A DNA stretch of 64,000 nt from Oxalobacteraceae bacterium. GTDB lineage: Bacteria; Pseudomonadota; Gammaproteobacteria; Burkholderiales; Burkholderiaceae_D. This document shows, one piece after another, positions 42,647 through 53,157 of this stretch (positions are counted from its first letter, which is position 1; the number at the start of each line of letters is the position of its first letter). The notes beneath the pieces were generated by a model. That model was not told the origin of the DNA. It made no database searches and was given only the letters and a program-made list of their open reading frames with translations. The stretch spans positions 27,560 to 91,559 of the forward strand of contig JAHFQV010000003.1 in NCBI GenBank assembly GCA_023259175.1. Reading direction: 5' to 3'. Made by a program: the position numbers and the translations under genes.

Positions 42647-45427
42647 AAATAAAGAAGCCCACAAAGCGATACTGGCAGGTAGGTAAGCTTGAATTTTTTC
42701 ACGGGTGATGCGGGCGCGTTCCTCTCCTTGTAGCCGGATATTATGCTGATGCTTACGTAAGATTCGATAAGTGTTGGCGGTATCGTGAGCGAGTTTTTCA
42801 TCGATTAAGCCTAGTTCGCCACAGCGTTTTAGCAAGGCGATATTGCCTTTATTGAGCGTTAATTCTGGGTGGGTTGAGGCATGTAGTAGCACCAAATACT
42901 GCACCAAAAATTCAATGTCGACCATGCCGCCATCATCGTGTTTGAGATCAAAAAGCTGGCCGCGATTGAGATTGGCATCGTGCATTTTCTTGCGCATGGC
43001 GATAATTTCAGTCGACAGTTTTTCTGCATCACGTTCGTGCCTCAGTACCGTATCGCGGATTTTTTCAAAAGCTTCGCCTATGGCTAGGTCTCCCGCGCAA
43101 AAGCGGGCCCGAGTGAGCGCTTGATGCTCCCATAGCCAAGCTGATTTCTCTTGGTAACGTTCGAATGATTGTATTGACGAAACCATCAAGCCACTCGCGC
43201 CATCGGGACGCAGCGCGATATCGATGTCGTATAGGATGCCAGATGAGGTATGGGCCGTCATCCAAGTAATGAAGCGTTGTGCGAGTTTTGCGTACAAAGC
43301 CGGTGCCTCTTGATCCTCATCGTCGTAGAGAAAAATAAGATCGAGATCAGAAGCGTAGCTGAGTTCTTTGCCGCCCAATTTGCCATAGGCGATGACGGCA
43401 AATCGCGGCACTTCACGGTGACGATGACTCATGCTGGCCCATGCGCCGCGAATGACAGCCTGAACGATTTTATCGGCCAACAGAGACAATTCATCGGCTA
43501 AGTGTTCGACGCTGAGTTGGCCTTCTAAATCTTGTGCCAGCAGTCGGAACAGCGCCGCATGGTGCATTTCGCGTAGATGATCGAGTTGGGCTTCCACGTC
43601 ACCCTCATAATGCAGCAGCATTTGTTCCAGATCGTTGGCAAATAGAGTCCAATCTGGTTTTTGATGAAGCGCGGTTTCATCGAGTAATTCGTCTAGCAAA
43701 ATGGGGTGGCGATTGAGGAATTTGGCAGCCCAATCACTGGCATTCATCATGCGTATCACACGCTCTAATGCATGTGGAAATTCGCTGAGCAAAGAAAGGT
43801 AGGCGGTGCGGCGCGCGATGTGTTCGAGAAAATCGATCAGTCTATGCAGCGTCGTTTCTTGATTCTCGGTGTAGGCGACGATGAGCTTGAGGGACTGCGC
43901 CATGATCTGCGTCATTTTTTGTAAACTCGCTTCGGACAAAGCTTGCATTTTTGAGGACTGCCAAGCCATTTGCACCCGCTTTGCGATGCTATTGGTTTCG
44001 CTATAACCGAGTTGGTGTAAGTGCGCTTCGATCTGTTCTAAACCCTCGGGGTCGATTAAATTATTATTCGAAAGCGCCGGCGTTTCTTTATCGGTTTTGT
44101 CACGGAAGATGGCGTCGAACTGCTCAGCCACCCATTGCGTGTGTGGTCGCAAATTCTCATAAAGCGTAGCGATATTTTCACAGCCCATCATTTGTGCGAT
44201 ACGTTGTTGATCGTCCAGATTCGCAGGAATGCTATGGGTCTGCGCATCATCGAGATATTGCAGGCGATGTTCAAGTGTACGCAGGAAAAAATAGGCGGAC
44301 TTTAATTGCGTTACGACCTGGGTGTCGAGGATGTTTTTCTCTGCCAGTGTGTCCAAGGTGGCGAGGGTAGAGCGGTCGCGCAGATTTGCTTCGCGCCCGC
44401 CACGGATGAGTTGAAACACTTGCGCTAGAAATTCAATTTCACGAATTCCGCCGCGGCCTAACTTGACGTTATAGCCGCGATTTGGGTGACGGGTCTCTTG
44501 CCTGACGACTTCGGCACGAATTTGATGGTGCATATTGCGGAGTGAATCGATCACGCCAAAGTCGAGATAACGCCGATAGACAAACGGAAAAATGATTTTC
44601 GCGAGTTGGCTGTGGTGGGCCAAGTTTCCGCTCAAGGGGCGTGCTTTCACCCAAGCGTAGCGCTCCCACTCCCGTCCTTGGGCTTGAAAATATTCTTCCA
44701 GCATCGCAAAGCTGCTGACTAATGGGCCGGAATTGCCATTTGGTCGCAGCGCCATGTCCACTCGAAAACTAAAACCATCTTCGGTAATTTCAGAAATCGC
44801 CGCGATTAATTTTTTGCCTAGTCGCGAAAAAAATTCATGGTTCGATAAGCCGCGTTGTTCTGCGCTCGCTAGCGTGTCGCCCTCTTCTGCGTAGCAAAAT
44901 ATGAGGTCAATATCTGACGATACATTGAGTTCGTAGCCACCGAGTTTGCCCATCCCTAAAACGATGAGTTCTTGCGCTTCGCCGCTTTCCTCGCCCATCG
45001 GCTGTCCATGCACAAGTACCATTTCTCGCATCAATTGTTGCAGATGTGTTTGCACTGTGAATTCTGCAAATTCGCTGATGGAGCGCATTACTTCGTTTAA
45101 ATCTGCATATCCTCCGAGATCACGTTGAATCAGGTTGCACACCAAGAGATTGCGTAAGCGTCGCATGGCACAATTGAGACTAACACCTTGCTTTAGTTCT
45201 TGTTCTAAAAAGTGTGCAAAATTCGCAAAGCTCAGGGATAATTGCGCTATATTTTCGAGGGCGGCCAAACGCGGAGCTTGGGCTTGCAGCCAACGTGTTG
45301 CAAATCGGGAGTCGGCGAGTAGTTGCGAAGTTGGAGTGATTTGTGTCACGACGGCTTTCTTGATTGTGATTGGCTGGAATTGGTTTGGGTTTTCTATTTT
45401 AGAATGAAGTGTTAGGGCTGGGGTCAT
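42635..45427 (-). CDS. glnE: Bifunctional glutamine synthetase adenylyltransferase/deadenylase
   Basis: GlnE adenylates glutamine synthetase to switch it off and removes AMP to switch it on, in response to PII. The protein has 930 residues and two nucleotidyltransferase modules. The first has GMGKLGGYELNVSSDIDLIFCY (the deadenylase half) and the second has AYGKLGGKELSYASDLDLIFLYD (the adenylating half). GRGGIREIEFLAQVFQL and DDGGMVDIEFLVQYLVLL are the matching linker motifs. It is divergent from yhdP, with a 66-bp gap. Confidence 0.96.
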   Translation of the reverse strand: MTPALTLHSKIENPNQFQPITIKKAVVTQITPTSQLLADSRFATRWLQAQAPRLAALENIAQLSLSFANFAHFLEQELKQGVSLNCAMRRLRNLLVCNLIQRDLGGYADLNEVMRSISEFAEFTVQTHLQQLMREMVLVHGQPMGEESGEAQELIVLGMGKLGGYELNVSSDIDLIFCYAEEGDTLASAEQRGLSNHEFFSRLGKKLIAAISEITEDGFSFRVDMALRPNGNSGPLVSSFAMLEEYFQAQGREWERYAWVKARPLSGNLAHHSQLAKIIFPFVYRRYLDFGVIDSLRNMHHQIRAEVVRQETRHPNRGYNVKLGRGGIREIEFLAQVFQLIRGGREANLRDRSTLATLDTLAEKNILDTQVVTQLKSAYFFLRTLEHRLQYLDDAQTHSIPANLDDQQRIAQMMGCENIATLYENLRPHTQWVAEQFDAIFRDKTDKETPALSNNNLIDPEGLEQIEAHLHQLGYSETNSIAKRVQMAWQSSKMQALSEASLQKMTQIMAQSLKLIVAYTENQETTLHRLIDFLEHIARRTAYLSLLSEFPHALERVIRMMNASDWAAKFLNRHPILLDELLDETALHQKPDWTLFANDLEQMLLHYEGDVEAQLDHLREMHHAALFRLLAQDLEGQLSVEHLADELSLLADKIVQAVIRGAWASMSHRHREVPRFAVIAYGKLGGKELSYASDLDLIFLYDDEDQEAPALYAKLAQRFITWMTAHTSSGILYDIDIALRPDGASGLMVSSIQSFERYQEKSAWLWEHQALTRARFCAGDLAIGEAFEKIRDTVLRHERDAEKLSTEIIAMRKKMHDANLNRGQLFDLKHDDGGMVDIEFLVQYLVLLHASTHPELTLNKGNIALLKRCGELGLIDEKLAHDTANTYRILRKHQHNIRLQGEERARITREKIQAYLPASIALWASLFVID

Positions 45428-45493
45428 TCTCTAACAAAATATTTGCGAGACCTCTGCACGCATGTTTAACCGAGAAATTTCAAAGACAAATTG

Positions 45494-48400
45494 ATGCAAA
45501 AACATGTAGACCCTGAAAATTTAGCTTTGAAAACCACCACGAGCGAATCGGGTGAGCCTAGCCTGATGCTTAAGATGCCACGCTATTTGCACGCCTGCTG
45601 CGTCATATTTGGGTTTTATATTGGCTATGGAACGCGCAAGTGTTTGCGTTTAGCTTTAAAACTTATCCTCCTACTTTACTTTTTGTTCGCCGTATTTTTT
45701 CTGACCGTTCGCTATGGTATTTTGCCGCAGGTGACGCATTACAAAGCCGATATCGAGCGTATTGCAAGTGCCAAACTAGGGCGACCACTGAAAATAGGGG
45801 AATTGGCGGCTTCGTGGCAGGGGATGAATCCTCAGCTTCAAATTAAGAATTTGTCGATACAAGACGGCGCTGGACGCGAGGCACTGGTTTTGCCAGAGAT
45901 ACATACGACGCTCTCCTGGTGGTCGCTCTTGGTTTTCGATGTGCGTTTTGCGCAAATTGAACTGATCGCGCCGCAGTTAAAAATTCAAAGAGACCGCAGT
46001 GGAACGATAGAGATTGCGGGTTTTCCCTTGCATGTCGAGCCGCAAGCCAAGGTTGATGAGCGTGGCATACGATGGTTGTTGGCGCAAAATGAAATTAGCA
46101 TTCGACGCGGTCAAGTGACTTGGGATGATCAATTGCGAGCGAATCCCAGTTTGGAATTGCGGGATGTGGAATTTGTTTTGTCTAATCATTGGCATCAACA
46201 TCAGTTTTCCCTGCGGGCAGAACCGCCTACGCGATTTGCCGCGCCGGTGGATGTGCGTGGACATTTTCAGCAATCGGTTTTTGCTACTAGTCCTTTAGAT
46301 CTGAACTCTTGGTCGGGTCTATTGTATTCGGATTTAAAACAGGCTGATCTTCCTGAAATTCATCGTTATTTTCCCTTTCCAATTGCCTTGGAAAAGGGCA
46401 TAGGTTCGGTGCGTTCATGGATACAGTTGGACAATGGCCTGCTGACGGATTTGACGGCCGATGTGCGTTTGTTTGATGTCGTGGGAAAATTTCGTAAGGA
46501 CTTGCCGGTATTGGATGTCGCTAGCGTGAGTGGGCGATTCCTTGCGTCCGAACGAGTGGTTCAGCATAGGAAATATCTGCCTAATATTTTCGGCCAAGCA
46601 GGGCACAGTTTGTCGATTGTGAATTTTACGATGCAAACCCGATCTGGTTTGACCTTGCCGGCAACGACTTTAAGTGAAAGCTTTGTGCCAGGTGAAAATG
46701 GACAGGGCGAAAAAGTTGAGCTATCGGCTAAAACTTTAGATTTGGAATCCTTAGCCCATTTTGCTGAACATCTTCCTATCCCGCTAGATCAGCGACAAAT
46801 CTTGATTGATTTTGCACCCAAAGGTGTGTTGAGGGACTTTGTCGCGCGCTGGCAGGGGAGCTATCCAGAAATTTCCAGTTACAGCATCAAAGGTCAATTT
46901 CAAAACTTGATGATGCGACCGCAGGCGGCTCAATTGGCGCGTGCCAAGACCGCTAAATTGCCGGCAAAAGCGGCGGTGCCAGCCATTCCAGGCTTTGAAA
47001 ATTTAACCGGTAGTATAGAGGCCAATGATAAGGGTGGCAGTTTTACGCTCGACTCTAGCAATTTGTTTTTGCAATTGCCGAGTTATTTTGTTGACCCGAA
47101 TATGCCTTTCAATCGTTTGCAAATGCGCGCTCAATGGCAGTTGCAAGCGAACGATCGATTGGAATTTCAAGTTAAGCAAATGGAGTTCGATCAAGACGGG
47201 GCAAGTGGTTCTTTGAGCGGCGTGCACACGCTTTCAATGCGTCAAACGGATTTAGGCGAGCTTGATTTAAGCGGTAAGCTCAATGGCTTTGACCTTAAAA
47301 CGATTACCCGCTACATCCCGGAACAAGCCCCGCCACAGTTACGTGCGTGGCTCAGTTCGGCTTTGGTCGACGGAAAAGCCAATGAAGTGACGATTAGGAT
47401 TAAGGGTAGCTTAGATCAATTTCCCTTCCATCATAAAGACCCAACGAAGGAGAACGCTGAGTCCCTTAAAAAAATGGCCGATTCTGAGTTCTGGGTGAAA
47501 GGTCTAATCCAGGACGGGCATCTAAATTTCTTGCCGGGGGTATTGAACAAAGAAGGCACTGCGTCCATGTGGCCGTCAATCGAGCACATCAAAGGGCGGT
47601 TTTTATTTGATCGCGCACGGATGGAAATTGAGGCTGATTCCGGTGTGACGCAAGGGGTCGCGGTCAGTAAGGTGAAAGCGGTGATTGCCGATTTGTCGGA
47701 GCACAACGCGCTTTTGCAAATTGATGGTATCGCCAGCGGGAGTTTTCAAGGCATGGTGAACTATGTGAAAGCCAGTCCGGTGGACGAATGGATAGGCAAT
47801 TTTTTGCATGAAACCAGTGCGACAGGAAATGCACAGCTTGCCTTGAAATTGCAATTGCCTTTGAAGACTTTGCTGGACTCAAAAGTGCAGGGTGGCCTTA
47901 CCATCAATGGTGTTGATACCCTGCTGCAAGCGGACTATCCAAATTTAACCGCGGTCACCGGACGTGTCGATTTTAATGAGCGTGGCGTTACGCTCAATGG
48001 TTTAAAAGGGATGATGTTAGGCGGCGCGGTAACAGCCAGTGGTGGAAGTCAAAAAGAAGGTGGGATCAAGATTAGACTTGAGGGGGCGGTTACGGCCGAA
48101 GGTCTTGCTCAACATTGTTCCGATTGTGATTTAAGTCGCCTGTTAGAAAAGGTTTCAGGGAGCACCCATTATCTCGCGCAAATTGGTGTGAAAAATCGGC
48201 AAACGGAGTTTTTTCTCGATTCAAATCTACAAGGCTTAGCCTCGCAATTGCCCGCACCTTTGGCGAAACCTGCGAATGATGCCTGGCCCTTGCATTTTGA
48301 AATAATGCCCGAAATCGGGCTTGAATCTAAAGAGCAGATGGATCGCGTGTCCCTCAGTTTGGGCAGTATGATCAACGCCCAATACCAAAGAAAAAAAGAG

Positions 48401-49804
48401 AACGAGCCGAACGCGACCTGGTCCATTGTGCGGGGCGCGATAGGGGTGGATGCACCTGCGATTTTGCCTGATTCAGGTCTAGCGGCACATGTGAACGCCA
48501 AGTCGTTTAATCTCGATGAATGGCGACATTTGTTTGACAGTACACAGCATAGTGGCGCACTGCGACCGAGTATGGAGCCGCATGTCTCGACCGATTTTAA
48601 GTCCTATGTGCTACCCAATCTGATTTCTTTGCAGACCGATGAATTACAAATTTTTGGCAAGAAAATAGAGAAGATTGTTTTGGGCGCGTCCAAGCAGCGC
48701 GGCGCTTGGCAAATCAATTTAGATGCCAAGCAAGCCTCTGGTTCGGTCACTTGGACTGGGATGGATAGTAAGACGGATGCGGGGCGTATTTCCGCACGTC
48801 TGAGCCGACTCATTATTCCGAAATCGGCGACATCTGATGTGGGCGATATTTTAGAAGCGCGCAATACCCCCAAACAACTGCCCGGCATCGATTTGCAGGT
48901 TGAAAATTTTGAGCTTCTGGATAAAAAATTAGGGCAACTCGAACTGGTCGCCAGCAATGGTCTAGCTTCACAAGGTCGGGAATGGACGATAGAAAAGCTC
49001 CTGCTGAAAAATGAGGATGCCGATTTGCATGCGACCGGACACTGGCTTACTCGTGGCGGTGAAAGTCGCGAAAGTCAAACTCATTTGAATTACGATTTGG
49101 ATGTGCACAATGCTGGGAAATTTTTGGATCGATTTGAGTTTTCTGATGTGCTGCGCGGCGGGAAAGGTAAATTAGAAGGCGAACTTGAATGGAATGGCCT
49201 ACCCTTTCTGATTGATATGCCGAGCTTAGCCGGGCGGGTGCAGTTGCATTTAGGCTCAGGACAGTTTTTGAAGGTCGATCCTGGTGGTGCAAAATTGTTG
49301 GGCGTGCTCAGCTTGCAGTCTTTGCCACGGCGCTTTAGTTTGGATTTTCGTGATGTGTTTTCAGAAGGATTTGCCTTCGATCACATTGTCGGTGAAGCCC
49401 AGCTCAAACAAGGTGTGGCGCATACTGAAAACTTGAAAATGAGTAGCGTTAATGCCGCCGTTTTATTAGAAGGTAGCGCTGATCTCGTGAAAGAAACGCA
49501 AGACCTGCATGTGGCGGTGATTCCCGATATCAATGCGGGTACGGCTTCTGTTGTTTACGGCTTGGTGGTCAATCCCGTGATCGGACTGGGTACGTTTTTG
49601 GCTCAATTATTGTTCCGCGACCCGATGCGCCGTGCGCTTACTTATGAATATCAAATTAGCGGCTCTTGGAAAAATCCAAGTATCGCAAAAATAGAAAATA
49701 AAGAACGCCAAGCGCTTTTGGAAAAACAAAAACGTGAAAATAGCAAAGCTAAGCCAGAGACGAAGGTGGACAATAAGGTGGACAATAAGGTGGAAGTGAA
49801 ATGA
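45494..49804 (+). CDS. yhdP: YhdP-family AsmA-like protein
   Basis: A 1436-residue envelope protein with one N-terminal membrane helix (LILLLYFLFAVFFLTVRYGIL) and a very long periplasmic beta-rich body. YhdP-type proteins are thought to help carry phospholipids between inner and outer membranes. GRPLKIGELAASWQGMNPQLQIKNLSI matches the AsmA-type start, and GKLEGELEWNGLPF and GTASVVYGLVVNPVIGLGTFLAQLL match the C-terminal part. The tail has Lys/Asp-rich repeats (TKVDNKVDNKVEVK). ATG 45494 follows TTG 45491. It overlaps the nitrilase gene by 4 bases. Confidence 0.9.
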   Translation: MQKHVDPENLALKTTTSESGEPSLMLKMPRYLHACCVIFGFYIGYGTRKCLRLALKLILLLYFLFAVFFLTVRYGILPQVTHYKADIERIASAKLGRPLKIGELAASWQGMNPQLQIKNLSIQDGAGREALVLPEIHTTLSWWSLLVFDVRFAQIELIAPQLKIQRDRSGTIEIAGFPLHVEPQAKVDERGIRWLLAQNEISIRRGQVTWDDQLRANPSLELRDVEFVLSNHWHQHQFSLRAEPPTRFAAPVDVRGHFQQSVFATSPLDLNSWSGLLYSDLKQADLPEIHRYFPFPIALEKGIGSVRSWIQLDNGLLTDLTADVRLFDVVGKFRKDLPVLDVASVSGRFLASERVVQHRKYLPNIFGQAGHSLSIVNFTMQTRSGLTLPATTLSESFVPGENGQGEKVELSAKTLDLESLAHFAEHLPIPLDQRQILIDFAPKGVLRDFVARWQGSYPEISSYSIKGQFQNLMMRPQAAQLARAKTAKLPAKAAVPAIPGFENLTGSIEANDKGGSFTLDSSNLFLQLPSYFVDPNMPFNRLQMRAQWQLQANDRLEFQVKQMEFDQDGASGSLSGVHTLSMRQTDLGELDLSGKLNGFDLKTITRYIPEQAPPQLRAWLSSALVDGKANEVTIRIKGSLDQFPFHHKDPTKENAESLKKMADSEFWVKGLIQDGHLNFLPGVLNKEGTASMWPSIEHIKGRFLFDRARMEIEADSGVTQGVAVSKVKAVIADLSEHNALLQIDGIASGSFQGMVNYVKASPVDEWIGNFLHETSATGNAQLALKLQLPLKTLLDSKVQGGLTINGVDTLLQADYPNLTAVTGRVDFNERGVTLNGLKGMMLGGAVTASGGSQKEGGIKIRLEGAVTAEGLAQHCSDCDLSRLLEKVSGSTHYLAQIGVKNRQTEFFLDSNLQGLASQLPAPLAKPANDAWPLHFEIMPEIGLESKEQMDRVSLSLGSMINAQYQRKKENEPNATWSIVRGAIGVDAPAILPDSGLAAHVNAKSFNLDEWRHLFDSTQHSGALRPSMEPHVSTDFKSYVLPNLISLQTDELQIFGKKIEKIVLGASKQRGAWQINLDAKQASGSVTWTGMDSKTDAGRISARLSRLIIPKSATSDVGDILEARNTPKQLPGIDLQVENFELLDKKLGQLELVASNGLASQGREWTIEKLLLKNEDADLHATGHWLTRGGESRESQTHLNYDLDVHNAGKFLDRFEFSDVLRGGKGKLEGELEWNGLPFLIDMPSLAGRVQLHLGSGQFLKVDPGGAKLLGVLSLQSLPRRFSLDFRDVFSEGFAFDHIVGEAQLKQGVAHTENLKMSSVNAAVLLEGSADLVKETQDLHVAVIPDINAGTASVVYGLVVNPVIGLGTFLAQLLFRDPMRRALTYEYQISGSWKNPSIAKIENKERQALLEKQKRENSKAKPETKVDNKVDNKVEVK
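49763..49786 (+). repeat. 12-bp tandem repeat at the 3' end of yhdP
   Basis: AAGGTGGACAAT occurs twice head-to-tail and a partial third copy follows. It encodes the repeated KVDN at the C-terminus of YhdP and keeps the frame. Probably a slippage tract with no necessary function. Confidence 0.6.
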
Positions 49805-50607
49805 AAATCGCCAGCGTTCAAATGGTTTCTGGACCCGATCCTCAGCTAAATCAAGCGAGTGCGCGTCGTTTGTTGGAAGAGGCTAAACGCTTAGGTGCAG
49901 AGCTGATTGCACTACCTGAATATTGGCCTGTGATGGGTCTGCGTGACACCGATAAAATTGCCTGTGCCGAAGAATTTGGTGATGGCCCCTTACAAAGCTT
50001 TTTAGCGCAAGCGGCGCGTGAATTATCGGTTTGCATTGTGGGCGGTACAATTCCTTTGCGTTCGTTAGAGACGAATAAAATTTTCAATGCTTGTTTGGTG
50101 TATGACATGCAAGGGCAACTTCTCACACGCTATGACAAAATCCATTTATTCGGTTTTCAAAATGAGACTGAATGCTACCAAGAGTCAAATACCATCGTCC
50201 CAGGTACGCAGATTCAGACCTTTTCGCATCCACTTGGAAAAGTTGGGTTGGGGATTTGTTATGATCTGCGTTTTCCTGAGCTTTTTAGAGCGATGGGCGA
50301 TTGTGCCTTAATGATCTTGCCTGCCGCCTTTACTCATACGACAGGCCAGGCGCACTGGGAGATTTTACTCAGGGCGCGGGCGATCGAAAATCAATGCTAT
50401 GTCTTGGCATCAGCCCAAGGCGGCTTACACACGAATGGCCGCAGAACTTGGGGGCATAGTATGATAGTCGATCCGTGGGGACGGGTGCTGGACGAATTGG
50501 ATGAAGGCGAAGGCATCGTGTTGGCCGATATTGATTTAGCCGTGACGACCAAAATACGCAAGCAACTACCCGCTTTGCAACATAGAATACTCAAACCCCA
50601 AATTTGA
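49801..50607 (+). CDS. Carbon-nitrogen hydrolase (nitrilase superfamily)
   Basis: A 268-residue nitrilase-superfamily amidase. The Glu-Lys-Cys triad is visible: ALPEYWPV (Glu), RYDKIHLFGF (Lys) and GLGICYDLRFPELF (Cys). It resembles the Nit1/Nit2 group that repairs deaminated glutathione, but substrate cannot be read from sequence alone. It starts inside the yhdP stop codon (ATGA) and is followed by tldD after 1 base, a conserved order in Betaproteobacteria. Confidence 0.88.
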   Translation: MKIASVQMVSGPDPQLNQASARRLLEEAKRLGAELIALPEYWPVMGLRDTDKIACAEEFGDGPLQSFLAQAARELSVCIVGGTIPLRSLETNKIFNACLVYDMQGQLLTRYDKIHLFGFQNETECYQESNTIVPGTQIQTFSHPLGKVGLGICYDLRFPELFRAMGDCALMILPAAFTHTTGQAHWEILLRARAIENQCYVLASAQGGLHTNGRRTWGHSMIVDPWGRVLDELDEGEGIVLADIDLAVTTKIRKQLPALQHRILKPQI

Positions 50608-50608
50608 A

Positions 50609-52081
50609 ATGACTAAAATGAAGCTAGACTATCCGCAACACCAGCAGCACATGACGATCGCACGGGAAATTTTGCTCACGCCTTTTGGCCTCGATGAAAG
50701 CAAATTGTCCAATGCGCTCAAAACCATGTTTTCACATAAAATTGATTACGCCGATTTGTACTTTCAATTTACCAAAAGCGAAGGCTGGAGTTTAGAAGAA
50801 GGTATCGTTAAAACCGGCAGTTTTTCGATTGACCAAGGGGTCGGTGTGCGCGCCGTGGTCGGTGATAAAACAGCGTTTTCCTATTCCGATGAAATTTCTG
50901 AATTTGCGCTTTTAGAAGCTGCAAGTGCGACTCGCACCATCGCTAGACAAGGCGCAGGTAAAATTAAAATTGCGTCTTCCATGCAGGCACTACAAGGGCA
51001 TCAGCTTTTTCTCCAGGACGATCCCTTAGCCTCACTAGCTGCGCAAGATAAAGTTGATTTATTAGAGCGCATCGAAAAAATGGCGCGTGCCAAAGACCCG
51101 CGTGTGGTGCAGGTCATGGCGAGTTTGGCGGGCGAATATGATGTGGTGTTGGTGGCGCGTAGCGATGGCGTGATGGCGGCCGATGTTCGTCCTTTGGTAC
51201 GCTTATCCTTAACCGTGATTGCAGAACAAAATGGTCGCCGTGAAACCGGATCCAGTGGCGGTGGTGGACGTTATAGTTATGCGTATTTCGATGATGCTTT
51301 GCTTGAGCAATATGCCAATGATGCGGTGCAATCGGCCTTGATTAATCTTGATGCTCGCCCCGCGCCTGCCGGGCCGATGACGGTGGTATTGGGTTCAGGT
51401 TGGCCAGGCGTGCTGCTCCATGAGGCGATAGGGCATGGCTTAGAGGGAGACTTTAATCGTAAAGGTTCGAGTACTTTTGCTGGGCGAATTGGTGATCGCG
51501 TTGCCGCCAAAGGTGTGACGGTCGTCGATGACGGCACCTTGCCTAATCGCCGTGGTTCCTTGAATGTGGATGACGAGGGTAATCCAACCCAATGCACGAC
51601 ACTGATTGAAGACGGTATCCTCAAAGGCTATATTCAAGATACGATGAATGCGCGCTTGATGAAAATGCCGGTCACTGGAAATGCGCGACGTGAATCCTTC
51701 GCCCATTTGCCCATGCCAAGGATGACTAATACTTACATGCTAGCCGGCGATAAAGACCCGCAAGAAATTTTAGCGTCGGTCAAAAATGGCTTGTATGCGG
51801 TCAATTTTGGTGGCGGACAAGTGGACATCACGAATGGTAAATTTGTGTTTTCCGCCAGCGAGGCCTATATGATCGAAGACGGTAAAGTGACCTACCCAGT
51901 GAAGGGCGCGACCTTGATCGGCAATGGTCCTGACGTACTCAATCGCGTGGCGATGATAGGCAACGATATGCGTTTAGATTCAGGGGTCGGTGTTTGCGGT
52001 AAGGAAGGCCAAAGCGTACCTGTGGGTGTGGGGCAGCCGACCTTGCGTATTGATGGATTGGTGGTGGGCGGGACGGCTTAG
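50609..52081 (+). CDS. tldD: Metalloprotease TldD
   Basis: TldD, with TldE/PmbA, forms a zinc protease that degrades unfolded peptides and matures microcin-type peptides. The zinc motif is in [21 protein letters not shown] (HExxxH), and [13 protein letters not shown] and [32 protein letters not shown] are typical. Length is 490 residues. The first ATG (50609) is used; later in-frame ATGs at 50618 and 50651 are possible, and none has a clear ribosome-binding site. No TldE gene is in the window. Confidence 0.94.
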   Translation: MTKMKLDYPQHQQHMTIAREILLTPFGLDESKLSNALKTMFSHKIDYADLYFQFTKSEGWSLEEGIVKTGSFSIDQGVGVRAVVGDKTAFSYSDEISEFALLEAASATRTIARQGAGKIKIASSMQALQGHQLFLQDDPLASLAAQDKVDLLERIEKMARAKDPRVVQVMASLAGEYDVVLVARSDGVMAADVRPLVRLSLTVIAEQNGRRETGSSGGGGRYSYAYFDDALLEQYANDAVQSALINLDARPAPAGPMTVVLGSGWPGVLLHEAIGHGLEGDFNRKGSSTFAGRIGDRVAAKGVTVVDDGTLPNRRGSLNVDDEGNPTQCTTLIEDGILKGYIQDTMNARLMKMPVTGNARRESFAHLPMPRMTNTYMLAGDKDPQEILASVKNGLYAVNFGGGQVDITNGKFVFSASEAYMIEDGKVTYPVKGATLIGNGPDVLNRVAMIGNDMRLDSGVGVCGKEGQSVPVGVGQPTLRIDGLVVGGTA

Positions 52082-52250
52082 AAAGAATAGAGAACCAAAT
52101 TTTTCGCGCGAATGCGCTCGTATCGCCTATTATTTGTACGTGATACGGGCAAGCATTCGTATAAAATTTTTAATTATTGATGAAGGCTTGAGTTGCATTG
52201 TCCATCGCTTTAGACTACGCATTTTCCTTATCATCGCCAAGGAGCATCAA

Positions 52251-52940
52251 ATGCCCGCACTCGCAATTAATCAGGGTTCACCCCAATTCATTCCATTGAC
52301 CACCTACCAAGCTTACCCACCAGAGGAGATGCTTGCGCGTGCTAAAGATTTTTACGAAGAACTATCGCGTCGTAAAACCATACGTGAATTTTCCTCCGTA
52401 CCGGTGGCGCAGGAAGTGATAGAGCAATGTTTGCTGGCTGCGGGTACTGCACCCTCAGGTGCAAATCACCAGCCTTGGCATTTTGCGGTGGTGACTGATC
52501 CTGCTTTGAAAACCAAAATTCGGCTTGAAGCTGAAATTGAAGAGCGTGAATTTTATGAGCGACGCGCCCCGCAAGAATGGAAAGATGCACTTGCGCCCCT
52601 AGGAACCGATTCGAACAAACCCTTCATCGAAGACGCGCCGTATTTGATCGCGATCTTCGGGCAAAAGAGTACCTTGTTGGGCGATGGTACGGCGGTTAAA
52701 AATTATTATGTGCCTGAATCCGTGTCGATTGCGACCGGGTTTTTAATCGCCGCCTTGCATCACGCAGGGCTGGCTACGCTCACGCATACCCCGAGCCCCA
52801 TGGGTTTTTTGAATGAATTATTAGGGCGTCCCGACAATGAGAAACCTTATATTTTGCTGATCGTTGGACATCCGGCGGATCATTGTCAGGTACCCAATAT
52901 TCGTAAAAAGGCTTTAAGCGATATTGCTAGTTTTCTGTAA
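52251..52940 (+). CDS. Nitroreductase family protein
   Basis: A 229-residue FMN-dependent nitroreductase-family oxidoreductase, only distantly similar to the one at 40490. [17 protein letters not shown] and [24 protein letters not shown] form the FMN-binding signature. [41 protein letters not shown] and [13 protein letters not shown] follow. The track ORF begins inside tldD; ATG 52251 has an AAGGAG site. Substrate unknown. Confidence 0.87.
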   Translation: MPALAINQGSPQFIPLTTYQAYPPEEMLARAKDFYEELSRRKTIREFSSVPVAQEVIEQCLLAAGTAPSGANHQPWHFAVVTDPALKTKIRLEAEIEEREFYERRAPQEWKDALAPLGTDSNKPFIEDAPYLIAIFGQKSTLLGDGTAVKNYYVPESVSIATGFLIAALHHAGLATLTHTPSPMGFLNELLGRPDNEKPYILLIVGHPADHCQVPNIRKKALSDIASFL

Positions 52941-53011
52941 AGTTACTCGATACTTTAATTATCGCCGATCAATACGACGCTCTTTTTTTTTTGCATCGCA
53001 CGATAAATTGC

Positions 53012-53041
53012 TTGCCAATCGCGGCGACTTATTGCTATAGT
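53012..53041 (+). promoter_or_regulatory. Sigma-70 promoter of the aroG leader
   Basis: TTGCCA (53012-53017) and TATAGT (53036-53041) with an 18-base spacer. Transcription would start near 53048, about 38 bases upstream of the leader peptide start. A T-run (52983-52992) lies upstream, after the nitroreductase gene. Confidence 0.6.
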
Positions 53042-53085
53042 CGCCTCACTCCATTTCTTTTTTAGCCAAAAGCTTGAGCAAGAAC

Positions 53086-53157
53086 ATGCACACTGCGCGA
53101 TTTTATTTTCACTTTTACTTTAGCTATTCCAACCCCAAGGCGGTGGAGAAGCGGTAA
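53086..53157 (+). CDS. Phe/Tyr-rich leader peptide of the aroG attenuator
   Basis: A 23-codon ORF reading M-H-T-A-R-F-Y-F-H-F-Y-F-S-Y and then S-N-P-K-A-V-E-K-R. Four Phe and three Tyr codons fall within codons 6 to 14. It starts 45 bases after the -10 box and stops 55 bases before a strong terminator and 119 bases before aroG. The arrangement matches amino-acid attenuators such as pheL of enterobacteria. A modest GAG ribosome-binding site lies 7 bases upstream. The ORF is too short for the ORF track. Confidence 0.8.
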   Translation: MHTARFYFHFYFSYSNPKAVEKR